Shown here in pieces: positions 53,680 to 63,747 of a DNA stretch of 64,000 bases. This stretch comes from Lumbricus rubellus (taxonomy: Eukaryota > Annelida > Clitellata > Crassiclitellata > Lumbricidae). Made by a program: the position numbers and the translations under genes. The notes below the pieces were generated by a model that was not told where the DNA came from, did no database searches, and was given only the letters and a program-made list of their open reading frames with translations. The stretch is from assembly GCA_945859605.1 (NCBI GenBank), contig OX243824.1, forward strand, positions 3,680,759 through 3,744,758. The letters run 5' to 3'. Positions within the stretch are counted from its first letter, which is position 1. Every line of letters begins with the position of its first letter.

Positions 53680-54670
53680 GTAAATGACATGACATAGTTC
53701 GTTGGTGTTGTCATAACCTTAACGCAGACACAAACAATCAGACGAATGCCAACAGTCACACACAGGCAAAACTTTAATATAAGGTGCCCGCAACATAGGA
53801 CGCGCTCAATTTATTAATAATACAGTTTTCCTATAGGAAATACTTTTTACAGTGAGGATTTGGTTGTGTTTCGGCCACCATCATTCGGAACGCAACGGTA
53901 AGCTACTTAACAACGCTTCGTCCGTTAGAATCACGTTTTCTCCTAACTACACTTGCATATTCGTGATGTCAATATCTCACAATCACACTTATAGGCGTGA
54001 ATTACAATAGTTTTTTTCACACCAAGTTATTATGCTAAATAAACAGGCCCCCCAGATCGTATTTGTCAACGGATTAAATTTCGCACGTAAGTCGTGCGAA
54101 ATTGCATCCTAGCAATGAAGTGGGCGTGGCCGGATCGTTTCTGTTGCCCGATAGTGTTTCGCACTACACCGGAATCTTTGACTGTATATGAAATGATAAT
54201 CGAAAGGAAAATAATCACCGTCACCATCCATTTTTATGCAGCTGCCGCCTGGCCAACCCGTGTAGTGACGGAGTCAATGACATCTTGCGGTTGCCTTTTG
54301 TGAGATTTGTGCGAATCAGAAATTGGATTGTAACGAAATCTTATGTCATCAAAGGCCACCGTTGTAGATAGCGGATATATTTTTGAATGTTTGTCACTGC
54401 TAGACACCCAACTTCCAGTTTAAGATTGTGAGGTAGGTCAGGTTCGGAGTTGGAGTTAGTTTATGGTCGTCATAACTCATTAGGAAACAGGTGAATTAAC
54501 TTTCGCGGCCCTGGCTGTTTCTAGGTGCAGTGCGTAGCGAAAGATGCGCCATGCACAGTAAATGATTGAAATAGCTGGCCAGGAAGCCAATAATATGCTT
54601 ATTTATGGTATAATCGAAAAGTTAGAGGTAAGTAATAAAAGAATTGTGTTTGTTCGAAAAATGATTTCTC
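53680..54670. other. No gene recognised, about 1 kb
   Basis: TTCGCACGTAAGTCGTGCGAA (a 21-bp region near 54080) is a perfect palindrome apart from its centre. No ORF or repeat family otherwise. Confidence 0.3.
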
Positions 54671-54674
54671 ATTG

Positions 54675-54714
54675 GTATATATAAAGTAGTAATCATATTA
54701 TTTACAGGTGTCTA
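54675..54714 (-). promoter_or_regulatory. snRNA-type promoter
   Basis: Leftward TTAGACACCTGTAAATAAT with A at 54711, TATATATACC at 54683, spacing 28. Confidence 0.6.
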
Positions 54715-54825
54715 AAATTCGAGTACAGTTAGGAGTTGAGGAAGTGCGTTAACGCCATGTGCAGACCCGAACGAAAGGACTAAGTTAGTAAAATTTGACA
54801 TAATGTTTTGAGTAAAAAGAAATCT

Positions 54826-55008
54826 TCTGAGGCAGAAGATGTTTCCATACTAGACACAAGGTCTACATCGAGTTGGTCATAGTCTATTTCTGCTACATAG
54901 TTTTTTAAAATTTAATTTCATTTGTTTATTGCTTTATCATTTTTTCACTGAATCACATGGTGCTTTTTATTATAAAGTTGCGCGAATTCAGCATCGCGAG
55001 CATAATCG
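54826..55008 (-). ncRNA. Candidate F1 small RNA
   Basis: Minus strand: AGCAGAAATAGACTATGACC, AACTCGATGTAGACCTTG, TGTCTAGTATGGAAACATC. GATGT pairs with ACATC, a stem unlike the 21.2-kb copies. The loop lies about 200 nt from ACACC. Confidence 0.45.
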
Positions 55009-55030
55009 CCTTATCTCCAAAAACATGCGT

Positions 55031-55067
55031 TTATATATTTTCATAAATTTTGATTTAAAGGTGTTGA
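55031..55067 (-). promoter_or_regulatory. snRNA-type promoter, F1 class
   Basis: Leftward CAACACCTTTAAATC with A at 55064, TATATAAACG at 55037, spacing 27. Upstream TTTTGACTGAGTGCAGCCCA. Confidence 0.6.
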
Positions 55068-55069
55068 AC

Positions 55070-55560
55070 AATTGGCGTACGGTATATATCAGTAACATGG
55101 GGCTTAATCTAGTTTTGCAGCCCAGACGTGGCCAACTTCTTTTGACTGAGTGCAGCCCAAAGAACAGTTGTGGAGTGGGAACTGGGAACCGCATGCAAAA
55201 TGCGAACTATTTTTTGGCAACATTATTTTGATCCAAAAAGAGGTGCACCATTAAATTAATTGACAAGTTGCAGACTAACCCTTGAAAAAAGAAAGATAAT
55301 TTCATGAAAGCAACACAATGACCAATAAAATTAAATCAAGCACTTTAATAGTTAAGAAATAATTATGTGTATATGTTAGTAACTTATAATTATCGTTATG
55401 CTGCCCATTTAAACGCTCTGGAACAATTACTATGAGACATCATTCTGGTCTTCAACCTTCCTCACACTGAGTGCTGGTCGCTTCATACACAAATTAATTT
55501 AATTCTGGCCTATGTTCTTAGTTGGAAATTCAAGTTGATGGGCTTACCTCGCCTTTCCAA
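55070..55560. other. Upstream block of F1 promoter, then spacer
   Basis: TTTGCAGCCCAGACGTGGCC, CAACTTCTTTTGACTGAGTG and TTTGATCCAAAAAGAGGTG match the 15.75-15.87 kb flank. No gene. Confidence 0.35.
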
Positions 55561-55705
55561 CACGCAGTGAGACATAATAGTGGTTTTGTCAATGCCTCAA
55601 ACCCAAGATTTGGTTTGTAAACTGATGATAAAGGTCGGGAGCGCCTCTGAGGAGTTCTTTTCAGGGGCGCTATATAAATGTACGATTACAATTACAATTA
55701 CAAAA
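55560..55705 (+). mobile_element. LINE 3' tail
   Basis: GGTCGGGAGCGCCTCTGAGG, GGGGCGCTATATAAATGTAC then an (ATTACA)n tail. Confidence 0.7.
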
Positions 55706-55987
55706 CGACGTTGTTACATTGCACACAACGTAACCTTATTCCTTATTTTCATGCGTTGGGTGGACGCTATAATGGAAAGGGTTATTGCGGAATTTTCCAC
55801 TGCTTAGCGACATCTTGCGATTGTCTAGGACCGTTGACATCTGCCTCCTCCTTTTTACAAGTATGGGCTGGCGCTACCTGGCACTGTTGGTTCTGCGGCT
55901 AATGGCAGAGTTTGATTAAACGAATATAATTATAATGAAACAACCAAAGCATAATTATTAATATATTAATCGTTTGACCGGTCGCCT

Positions 55988-56025
55988 TAAACACCTATAT
56001 TTATAGAGTTTTAAAACGATTAATT
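55988..56025 (+). promoter_or_regulatory. snRNA-type core without clear TATA, F4 class
   Basis: TAAACACCTATATTTATAG with A at 55991. ATTTTATGG near 56016 is the only TATA-like word, so the promoter is probably weakened. An F4 block follows. Confidence 0.35.
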
Positions 56026-56029
56026 TTAT

Positions 56030-56130
56030 GGAGAGTGAGCTCTTGCATGCTATTAGTGCTGCAATATGCTCCAAAAATATTGAGGGCAAAGGCCTCTGTT
56101 GTCACAGGCCCTCGTCAAATCTGGATCCAT
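56030..56130 (+). ncRNA. Candidate F4 snRNA-like gene
   Basis: AGTGCTGCAATATGCTCC, AAAAATATT, GAGGGCAAAGGCCTCTGTT, GTCACAGGCCCTC, GTCAAATCTGGATCC. Stem GAGGGC/GCCCTC is a fourth sequence around the same loop. The loop starts 100 nt after ACACC. Confidence 0.5.
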
Positions 56131-56165
56131 CCATCCAGCTTTTAATAAGCGATCGATTGACCGTA

Positions 56166-56205
56166 TTGGACACCCTTCAAGTCACGCAAACTAGTGTTAT
56201 ATAAG
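56166..56205 (+). promoter_or_regulatory. snRNA-type promoter, F2 class
   Basis: TTGGACACCCTTCAAGTC with A at 56170, TATATAAGTT at 56198, spacing 28, followed by GGGAAGTGACAGC. A SINE lies 25 bp further on. Confidence 0.6.
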
Positions 56206-56230
56206 TTCGGGAAGTGACAGCGGTACGAAT

Positions 56231-56416
56231 GAAGATCCTGCGTGGTCGAGTGGGTTGTAGCCCGCTCGCCGCGCCGGCGGCCCGGGTTCAATTCCCGGTC
56301 GGATCTTTACAGCGGGTGGCTCGGTCGCAATATAAACGTGGAGTGTGAGGTTGTTCTCTGCCTCCGACACTAATCATCTTCGATATGAAACAGTGTCGTT
56401 AAGCCCTGAACATTTT
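56231..56416 (+). mobile_element. tRNA-derived SINE B with target duplication
   Basis: A tRNA-like head: GATCCTGCGTGGTCGAGTGG (A box), GGCCCGGGTTCAATTCCCGG (B box), with GATCC/GGATC acceptor pairing. Then AACGTGGAGTGTGAGGTTG and a tail CGTTAAGCCCTGAACATTTT. The 13-bp duplication CAGCGGTACGAAT lies at 56218-56230 and 56417-56429. Confidence 0.92.
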
Positions 56417-56600
56417 CAGCGGTACGAATAAGCTGCAGCTATTGGCAAATATTGAGATTCTCTTAACCCTACATGTAGACGTATTCATATTAATTTTCTG
56501 ATGTCACCATTTAATTCGACTCGACGGTGCACCTTTTCCTTGATCTTTCTACACTCATTTGTCATTTAACCTATAATTCACCATCATCGGAGTGGGCATC
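56417..56600 (+). ncRNA. Rest of an F2 candidate, displaced by SINE B
   Basis: CATGTAGACGTATTCATATT, CTGATGTCACCATTTAATTC and CATTTGTCATTTAACC are F2 words that belong to the 56166 promoter. Confidence 0.3.
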
Positions 56601-56807
56601 AGACTTACGGGAAAAGCTCAGACGCACCATCTTTTACAGCTATACGCCTTACGTGGATTTTATGCATCGTCGAATCGATCGTAGGCTGAACCAAGTCGAT
56701 CGTAGTGCACAGGGGTATACCGCGATTTGTTGGTTAGCTGACGGTAAACGATGTTGCTTCACTACGCAAATTATCCTGAGTTATAATTAATAATTCGAAC
56801 GGTCACA

Positions 56808-56848
56808 TTAGACACCTTTAACATAATATTTAAAATTCTATATAAATA
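56808..56848 (+). promoter_or_regulatory. snRNA-type promoter, tandem pair 1
   Basis: TTAGACACCTTTAACAT with A at 56812, TATATAAATA at 56839, spacing 27. Confidence 0.6.
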
Positions 56849-56861
56849 CTGAGCCTTTAGC

Positions 56862-56901
56862 TTAGACACCTTAAAGAAATGTCACTGAATGCAATATAAA
56901 C
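56862..56901 (+). promoter_or_regulatory. snRNA-type promoter, tandem pair 2
   Basis: TTAGACACCTTAAAG with A at 56866, AATATAAAC at 56894, spacing 28. It begins about where the first promoter should start transcription. Confidence 0.55.
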
Positions 56902-57039
56902 GTATAAAGGGTAAATAATTTGATGATCCCATGGAATAGGATGTGTCTATCGTTTGTTTAGCTGCAATGTTACAGTAGACATGTAATGAAATGTTCAAAA
57001 TTAATGTAGTTGCAATTCTACATACATGTATGTTGCTCC

Positions 57040-57540
57040 GTTTCCTTTCAGCTTTCCATACCCATTTGTCATCAAATAACCGAGCATTATCTTCTGACTT
57101 CTTGGACTTACTTTCCTGTCATTTTTCCATCGATATTTCTTAGACAGCGAGAGTCCTATCAGCGTGTTTCCTTGCCATTTCCTTTTCTTTATTTTAGTGT
57201 TCAGCCTACCATTGCTTATTCTTCTCCAATAATTCCTTCCATTTTAATTTGTTAAAACTTTCCGCCCAGCTGAATTTTTAAGCTAGATAATATTTTATAT
57301 AATTTCAGCATGTACAATAATTTTCGAAGCCTTCAGTCTTGTCTGCACAACTTTCCAATTCAGTTTCTAATAATACAGTTCTTCAAAAAACCATTCATTT
57401 TCATTTTTCCTCTCAGTGATTCTATCCCCTTCTGGAATCCTTATTTTTCGGGCCTCATGTAATCAAAACGAGAATTGCGAAGCCCACAGGACAACATTGA
57501 TATATTCCGGGTGATAGCTGAATGGCAACACACTGGCTTG
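57040..57540. repeat. Diverged duplicated block, partner at 20285-20860
   Basis: See the partner for the shared words. CATTTGTCATCAAATAACCG and GTGATAGCTGAATGGCAACA mark the ends here. Confidence 0.6.
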
Positions 57541-57594
57541 TGTATTTATGTAATGTTCTTATGCATATTTTTTTATGCTTGCTTCTCTATAAAT

Positions 57595-57745
57595 ATTCAT
57601 TGCCGCGAATGCAAAGAATTACACCTATATGATGCGAATTTCAGCTACAAAATGTTTTATATAATTTCAATAATATATAAATATTCATTGCCGCGAATGC
57701 AAAGGTTTACACCTATAAGATGCAAATTTCAGCTACAAAATGTTT
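57595..57745. repeat. Tandem duplication, unit about 85 bp
   Basis: TATTCATTGCCGCGAATGCA and TTTCAGCTACAAAATGTTTT, ATAATTTCAATAATATA occur twice. It lies just before a leftward promoter and duplicates its start region. Confidence 0.85.
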
Positions 57746-57782
57746 TATAAAATTTCAATAATATATAATTTAAAGGTGTCTA
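57743..57782 (-). promoter_or_regulatory. snRNA-type promoter, spacing 30
   Basis: Leftward TTAGACACCTTTAAATT with A at 57779, TATAAAACA at 57749. Confidence 0.5.
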
Positions 57783-58171
57783 AAATTTGATATACATCTA
57801 TGACGCGAAGATTCAACTTTTAAACTAACTTTTCACGAGCGCAGCGTTGCGTCGAAAAGGTTGTCCGTAAGAGTTCTGCACTCCACAGGTGTATGCTGTC
57901 CATCCATGGTGCAGTATGATGCAACAGCAATGATATCGTCCTACAAGCCTTACATGTAACTATGCGGATGACACCTTTGCGCATGCACACGCCTTCGACC
58001 GCGCATGCGTAATCATACCCGCATGCGTAGCGTCCAAAACATGATTTCAATGTCTGAATAATAATAGGACAACCCTTTGATAGCCAGTCAGCAATTTGTT
58101 ATTTCAAATTAATTGTTTCGTCGCGATGGTCAGTTGGAAATGAAAAAAAATATGCGGATGTTAGAGCCTAA

Positions 58172-58211
58172 TTATAAATAAGGTCAAAATCTATCGATTC
58201 AAAGGTGTCCA
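58172..58211 (-). promoter_or_regulatory. snRNA-type promoter
   Basis: Leftward GGACACCTTTGAATCG with A at 58208, TATTTATAAT at 58180, spacing 28. Confidence 0.5.
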
Positions 58212-58279
58212 TCAATAAGTCAATTTCTGTGCTTTGCAATATTTGTTTAAATGTATAATATTCGTTTATTCACATTCAA

Positions 58280-58790
58280 TCTGACAAACCGCAGAATGAT
58301 TACAGGTACATGTTATACGAAATACGGTCCACTAATATCACGACACGCAGGTCGGCTTTACAGTAGTGGGTTCGGCTTAACACTACTGGCCTAAGTACTG
58401 GATCACTCCTGGTTCGGCCATGCCAGAAGTGGGATGGGCTATCTTATTTTCAGCAGAACCAGAGTTAAACAACACAACAGCAAAGCGCCAATTGTAACTA
58501 AGAGAAAATTCAAATAAATGTTTTCTAATAAAATTACGCAGCTGAAAAAGATTAGTTTTACATAATTCAGCCATAAATTATTAGACGTATTTATTTAAAA
58601 TTGTAATTATTTTTGACGAAAGGAAAGCTAAATAAAAATAATTTGACATTATATCCATAAATATTATGCTGTATTTAAGTAGGCCTACATAAGATCTCGT
58701 TCAATTTTTACTCCGCAACGTCCATTCAGATTTATTGGTAAGTTAGTTGCTGTTTAAAGACGCTGTTACATAGGCCTACATGTAACAAAG
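58280..58790. other. No gene recognised
   Basis: AT-rich spacer between a leftward promoter and a reversed F3 block. Confidence 0.25.
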
Positions 58791-58796
58791 ATCCTA

Positions 58797-58870
58797 AGTC
58801 GCCCTCCTATCTTCCCATGTGCACAGGTTTTGGACTGGCATGTCCAGAATACGTGCACTCGACGAAGTTT
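58797..58870 (-). ncRNA. F3 block, minus strand
   Basis: Minus strand: CTGGACATGCCAGTCC, then GATAGGAGGGCGACTTAGG. The hairpin seen in the 35.3-kb copy is not kept. Confidence 0.3.
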
Positions 58871-59159
58871 CGCCTGATTTCCTCACGATCTTCTCAATTC
58901 TAATAACGTCAAAATGTGATACTCAACCCAGGTATCATGATATCACCCTACTTAGAGTCGATGCCTTTGTCAGAAGACGTTTTATTGTGAGAACTGTGAG
59001 AACGTTGCATAAATTACGATACCACTTGCTTGTGACGCTTCCTACTGTGTATTTACTGATAATCAAAAAAATAATATTCATACCATCTTACTTACTTACG
59101 TCGGCGCAATGGACCATGGGAACCATTGTATGTCTCACGTAATCCTTTTCACATTCTTT

Positions 59160-59197
59160 TTAAACACCTTAACATCTAATATATTAAAGTTATAATT
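59160..59197 (+). promoter_or_regulatory. snRNA-type promoter
   Basis: TTAAACACCTTAACATC with A at 59164, TATAATTATT at 59191, spacing 27. Confidence 0.5.
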
Positions 59198-59611
59198 ATT
59201 CGTATAAATGAAACAGTTGTTTGATTACAATACTCATTTCCATCTAGTAAGGTGAACGCTGAAAAGGAGGGAAGGCACATTCAACCAGCTGAAAACAGAT
59301 GCATAAGTGAACTGTTGAGAATAATATTCAGGTGATTAAATGATATAAAATTAAACGAAGGGCGCATGTGTCGGGGTGGGGATGAGGGAGTGAGTAACTA
59401 TTAGATCACACCAAAGCTCGAAACCTGGATTATCTTGGCCACATTATAAGACAGCCGCACGATAGCTTCGAATGACGTCTGATGACATGTTTCGTAACTT
59501 CTCAATGTTAAGTGTCTTCTTTTCACCCCCTCTTTCTAACTCTTCCTGGTAAGACTTTGATTCGACATGTAAAACGAAATAGAAATGAAATGAAATTGAA
59601 TGTAAGAGCCT

Positions 59612-59652
59612 AATTTATATGGAGTGAAATGCAACGGATTTAAAGGTGTTTT
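59612..59652 (-). promoter_or_regulatory. snRNA-type promoter
   Basis: Leftward AAACACCTTTAAATCCG with A at 59649, ATATAAATT near 59620, spacing 29-30. GAGTGAAATGCAACRGAT on the plus strand is shared with the 24305 promoter. Confidence 0.5.
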
Positions 59653-59689
59653 ACACAAATTTAATTTTCTGTACAAAATAATTGCTTAA

Positions 59690-59850
59690 CTAACGACATC
59701 TTGCGTTGGCGTCGAACGTTATTTAAAGACATCGTGCAGATACTTTATTTAACAGGGCTGCAGTTCGCCATGCTTGGTTTCTTGGAACTTGAGTCAATTC
59801 TCAATTTTTTCTTTGTATCAACAGAATTGAACGAAACGTCTGATTTGGAT
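59690..59850. other. Shared upstream block with F8 hairpin
   Basis: ACATCTTGCGTTGGCGTCG, TTTAAAGACATC, GCCATGCTTGGTTTCTTGG and GTCAATTCTCAATTTTTTC, the partner of 31915-32070. CAATT pairs with AATTG. Confidence 0.45.
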
Positions 59851-59989
59851 CAAACTTTTACTTCCGTTTGTCTCGTTCCGAGACAAATGTTGACACTTCC
59901 TTACATTTGCAATGCAATGGGATGGGAGCGGTTCGGAGTAGAGAGCCCGATACGGCGTAGCATGAATTTCAATTGGTTGATTAAATAAT

Positions 59990-60400
59990 AATCGTTTCAG
60001 TGTGTTATTAATTGATTAACTAAATTCATGGTCTTTTAAGGTTATTCGATGCTCAGAAAAATTATACCATACGAAGAACACAGAAAAATTCAATGAAGCA
60101 ACAACAAAGAAAAGAAGACACTAGACAAGTTCGGAGCATCTAGACAATGGAAGGGAATGAAACTGCTGACACCATGATTGTGTAAAAGAACAAAAACTTA
60201 CTACCAACAAAGCAACATAATGGAATTAAGCCGTGGACACCTGTTTGAACAACATTACTCGCTGCCTAGCACAAAACTTCCAATCCACGCGTCTACGCAG
60301 CTAAATTCTTACATAGGGGCCTACATGACAACAATTATTATTAATATTTCGCGCTCGAACGAGTCTTAAGTTCCCCACTGTCTGAACGCGAGTGGTGTCA
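59990..60400. other. No gene recognised
   Basis: AT-rich spacer before a leftward promoter. Confidence 0.25.
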
Positions 60401-60408
60401 ATCGTCAG

Positions 60409-60447
60409 TTTATATAGTGCCAGAAGAAACCTATTTAAAGGTGTGTA
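60409..60447 (-). promoter_or_regulatory. snRNA-type promoter
   Basis: Leftward ACACACCTTTAAATAGG with A at 60444, TATATAAACTG at 60416, spacing 28. Confidence 0.6.
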
Positions 60448-60663
60448 CATTTTTGGGAGGGACGATATCAATAAGCCCTTCGGTAGCCATCTGCTGAACC
60501 TTGGATTTGTTTGGTATGATTGCACAATGTTTAAAACTGCAACTGTTGTTTCAGAATAAAAGAAAGTTAAATTAAAGTTGCATAAAAGAAATGGGTGTTT
60601 AATTGAGGTACTAGGCTAATTTCCATCTACTCTAATTATAATACCATAGAGGTCTGCAACTTC

Positions 60664-60704
60664 TTAATACACCCTAATATCTGCTTTCAGTGTGTTATAT
60701 AAAT
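60664..60704 (+). promoter_or_regulatory. snRNA-type promoter
   Basis: AATACACCCTAATATC with A at 60669, TATATAAATA at 60696, spacing 27. The core lacks the AAA end. Confidence 0.45.
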
Positions 60705-60779
60705 ACCATTCACGCTGACATTTTAGTATCATATTTTCATACTTTGCTAATACCTAGCCCTTCCTTTGCAGGTGTGCAC

Positions 60780-61450
60780 ATCAGGCAACGCATCTCCTCA
60801 ATTCATCCCTGTCCATGGACAGTTAATTGATGAGTGAATTCGTTGCAATGTTTCTGTTGCGCAGGTTTAGTTTGCCCGGGTGTGTTGCGAGCCCGTCGTG
60901 GAACCCTCCTCAGACAGGCTTAGGCTATCATTATATTATAATTATGGTACTCTGATGTGGAGTGATGGTACATGTAGCTGTCTATGTCTATGTGTCACTC
61001 ACCACGCAACCTGAATGAGGTACCGTCGATCTATATTATTATCATCCTCGCTCATTGGAACCCGAGTGACTAACCGCATTCTTTCATTCTTTCGGGTCAA
61101 CCATCTTCTTTGTATTATCGGATTGCAGAAGTTTGGTTGTATGGATGGATTACAAGTTTAGCAAAAAACAGATGCCGTTGGCAGAAGTCATTTTTCTAAT
61201 CGTCACCTTATTAGTGACGTTTTACACGTTAGAGAATTATATACGAGCAGAAATTAGCCATATAAAGGCGTTTAAACTGATTGTTATGTTATTCGTATTT
61301 TCAGTTAGTGGTAACGACATCCTGGTCGACCTGTTGTTACATAGATCAAAGCTGTTTTACCCGTTTAGGGCATTGAAACGTTTAACTTTCAGCGTAGGAT
61401 TGCTATAATATTGACGTCATATCTACCAACCTATCAAAAAATAAAAAAAT
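60780..61450. other. No gene supported
   Basis: A 91-codon plus frame (61133-61408) is hydrophobic (two possible membrane segments), but shows no family motif, and could be chance in AT-rich DNA. Confidence 0.2.
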
Positions 61451-61455
61451 AAATC

Positions 61456-61493
61456 ACATATAACATAAGTTTAAATCCTCTTAAAGGTGTCCT
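61456..61493 (-). promoter_or_regulatory. snRNA-type promoter
   Basis: Leftward GGACACCTTTAAGAGG with A at 61490, TATATGTG at 61462, spacing 28. Confidence 0.5.
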
Positions 61494-61504
61494 ACGAAGA
61501 TAAT

Positions 61505-61650
61505 TAGTGTCGGAGGCAGAGAACAACCTCACACTCCACGTTTATATTGCGACCGAGCCACCCGCTGTAAAGATCCGACCGGGAATTGAACCCGGGCCGC
61601 CGGCGCGGCGAGCGGGCTACAACCTACTCGACCACGCAGGATCTTCGATT
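61505..61650 (-). mobile_element. tRNA-derived SINE B, 3' truncated
   Basis: Reverse of 56234-56375 with only a few changes: AAGATCCTGCGTGGTCGAG, CCGCCGGCGCGGCGAGCGGG as read on the plus strand, and TGTCGGAGGCAGAGAACAAC at the broken end. Confidence 0.88.
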
Positions 61651-61670
61651 ATTATGTGAGGAGAAAGGAA

Positions 61671-61710
61671 GTTTATATAAAGCCGTGTAGTCTTGATTTA
61701 AAGGTGTTTA
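61671..61710 (-). promoter_or_regulatory. snRNA-type promoter
   Basis: Leftward AAACACCTTTAAATCAAG with A at 61707, TATATAAACTT at 61679, spacing 28. SINE B lies just downstream, where its transcript would run. Confidence 0.6.
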
Positions 61711-61984
61711 CGTGGATCGTTCTAGCGAATTATCTTCCATGATAACGAAACACAGCAATAAAATTACTTGAGTAACAGTCACATGATAAAAGCACGTATG
61801 GGGTCAATGCGTCATCGTGTGGTTGGCCTATCTCATGGCTGTGCAACAGAGATGGGAGCGAGTACATTTAGGGATATTATTTATACCTAGATATTATAAC
61901 CAACCTAGAACATGGCAGGCATGGGCGGAGTTTGGTTTCCATTCTTGGGGGGGGGCTAAAAAATTTTTTCCCTCGGACCAAAAG

Positions 61985-62400
61985 ATGATGATTTTTTTTA
62001 GTCATCGATTTAAAATATCATAAAAACCATACTATTTCTGCGGACACACCTTTTTTAGTCAGCAAGTTTAAAAGAAATCTCATAAAAGCTATTTTCCGTA
62101 AACACCTTTTTAGTCATAGAGTTCAATTAAAATCTCATAAAAATAAACACAATATTTTCCGTAAATACCTTTTTTAGTCAACGAGTTGAGATCTCATAAA
62201 AACCATACTATTTTTGCGGAAACAACTTTTTTAGTCATAGAGTTTAAATGAAATCACATGCAAACCACACTATTTCTGCGGACACAACTTTTTAGTCATC
62301 GAGTTTATCTGAGATCTTATATAATCTATACAATATGTGTGGATACACCTTTTTTAAGTAGTCGAGTTAATTGAAATCTCATTAAAAATACTTTGTTTCC
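61985..62400. repeat. About 60-75-bp tandem array
   Basis: Six or so units of TTTTTTAGTCATCGAGTTTA, AATGAAATCTCATAAAAACC and TATTTCTGCGGACACAC. TTTTTTAGTCAT is also common in the hAT MITEs at 31317 and 49206. Confidence 0.85.
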
Positions 62401-62404
62401 GTAA

Positions 62405-63065
62405 ACTAAAATCAAAATGATGTCCTTAGACACCCGAAAATTGTTGATAAAATTAAAATCAAAATTATGATCTTAGACACCCGAAAATCGTTGATAATAC
62501 TGAAATCAAATGATGTCCTTACACACTCGAAAATCGTTGATAATATTAAAATCAAAATTATGTCTTTAGACACCCGAAAATCGTTGATAATACTTTAATC
62601 AAATAATATCCTTAGAGACCCGAAAATCGTTGATAATATTAAAATCAAAATGATGACCTTAGACACCCGAAAATCGTTGATAATATTAAAATCAAAATGA
62701 TGTCTTTAGACACCCGAAAATCGTTGATAAAACTGAAATCAAATAATACCCCTACACACCCGAAAATCGTCGATAATACTGAAATCAAAATGATGTCCTT
62801 ACACGCCCGAAAATCATTGGTAATACTAAAATCAAAGTGGTGTCCTTAGACACCCGTAAATTGTTGAAAATACTGGAATTCTAATGATCTCCTTAGACAC
62901 CCGAAAATCGTTGATAATATTAAAATAAAAATGATGACCTTTGACACCCGAAAATCGTTGATAATATTAAAATAAAAATGATGACCTTAGACACCCGAAA
63001 ATCGTTGACAATATTAGAATCAAAATGATGTCTTTAGACAACCGAAAATCTTTGATAATACTTCA
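62405..63065. repeat. 47-bp satellite array 2
   Basis: About 14 units of TTAGACACCCGAAAATCGTT, GATAATACTGAAATCAAAAT and GATGTCC. It ends GATAATACTTCACAGAT, then GCGGGCCAGGTCTC, as in array 1. Confidence 0.95.
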
Positions 63066-63707
63066 CAGATCAGAAGTCGCGGGCCAGGTCTCATGATCAG
63101 AGAGCAAATGCACAATTTTGAACTTCCATAAAAAATGATTAGAACTTCACCTCCAGGTGACAATACGGTAGTAATGTGATATAATTCAAAAAACCTACTA
63201 ATAACTGATATCTACTTCTATCTTTTAATGTGTCTCATTGTCCCAGGTTGCATTCTGCCAACCGGTTTTTTGCGGATTAAACGACTTATACTACGGTAGT
63301 GCTACACATTGCCAGCTATCGTTTTAACAGTCTTGAAGTAGAGGGGGGCTGGTGGCCAGCAGCTCGCTGTCTTGGCATTTTGCTCTTTTGTTGTCTCCAC
63401 AAACCTACCATTTTTTACTCTTGGAAGTCCTTATTGATGCACGGTAAAGTCGGTGGATTCTTGGGGGGGCTTAGCCCCCCCTAGCCCCTGATAAACTCCG
63501 CCCATGATGGCAGGTGTCGCGATAAATACGCGTTCAAATATGTTTTGTGGCTGGCATAGTCCGTTGATGTTTCCCTCCTTTCTTTTTAAATTTTGACTGG
63601 TGCTAATTCGCCCTGATGATGCCACTGTTAGTGACAGAGTTTGGTTTAACGAATATACGAATTTGACCTAGTGACCTAAAGTAGTTTTCATTCGCTAGAG
63701 CGATACA

Positions 63708-63747
63708 CGTGACACCTTCAAACTAAAATTACACATGTCTATATAAA
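63708..63747 (+). promoter_or_regulatory. snRNA-type promoter
   Basis: CGTGACACCTTCAAAC with A at 63712, TATATAAACTC at 63740, spacing 28. Its transcript would run toward the right end of the window. Confidence 0.55.

Larger units (their letters stand above)
61920..63506. mobile_element. hAT-type element with two tandem arrays
   Basis: Ends CATGGGCGGAGTTT and AAACTCCGCCCATG are perfect 14-bp inverted repeats. The 8-bp duplication ATGGCAGG lies at 61912-61919 and 63507-63514. G-rich and C-rich runs follow both ends. No transposase. It carries a TTTTTTAGTCAT array and the 47-bp satellite shared with the element at 16850, although the terminal repeats of the two differ. Confidence 0.94.

Noticed and set aside
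56231..56302. Functional tRNA gene
   Set aside because: The tRNA-like head is followed by a conserved 110-bp body, a tail and a 13-bp target duplication, and a second truncated copy exists. It is a SINE.
59701..59988. 95-codon frame as a gene
   Set aside because: It covers the F8 block, whose partner at 31.9 kb has stops and frameshifts, so coding is unlikely.
61133..61408. 91-codon hydrophobic frame as a membrane protein gene
   Set aside because: No homologous motif, no splice or promoter context that favours it, and AT-rich DNA readily gives hydrophobic frames.
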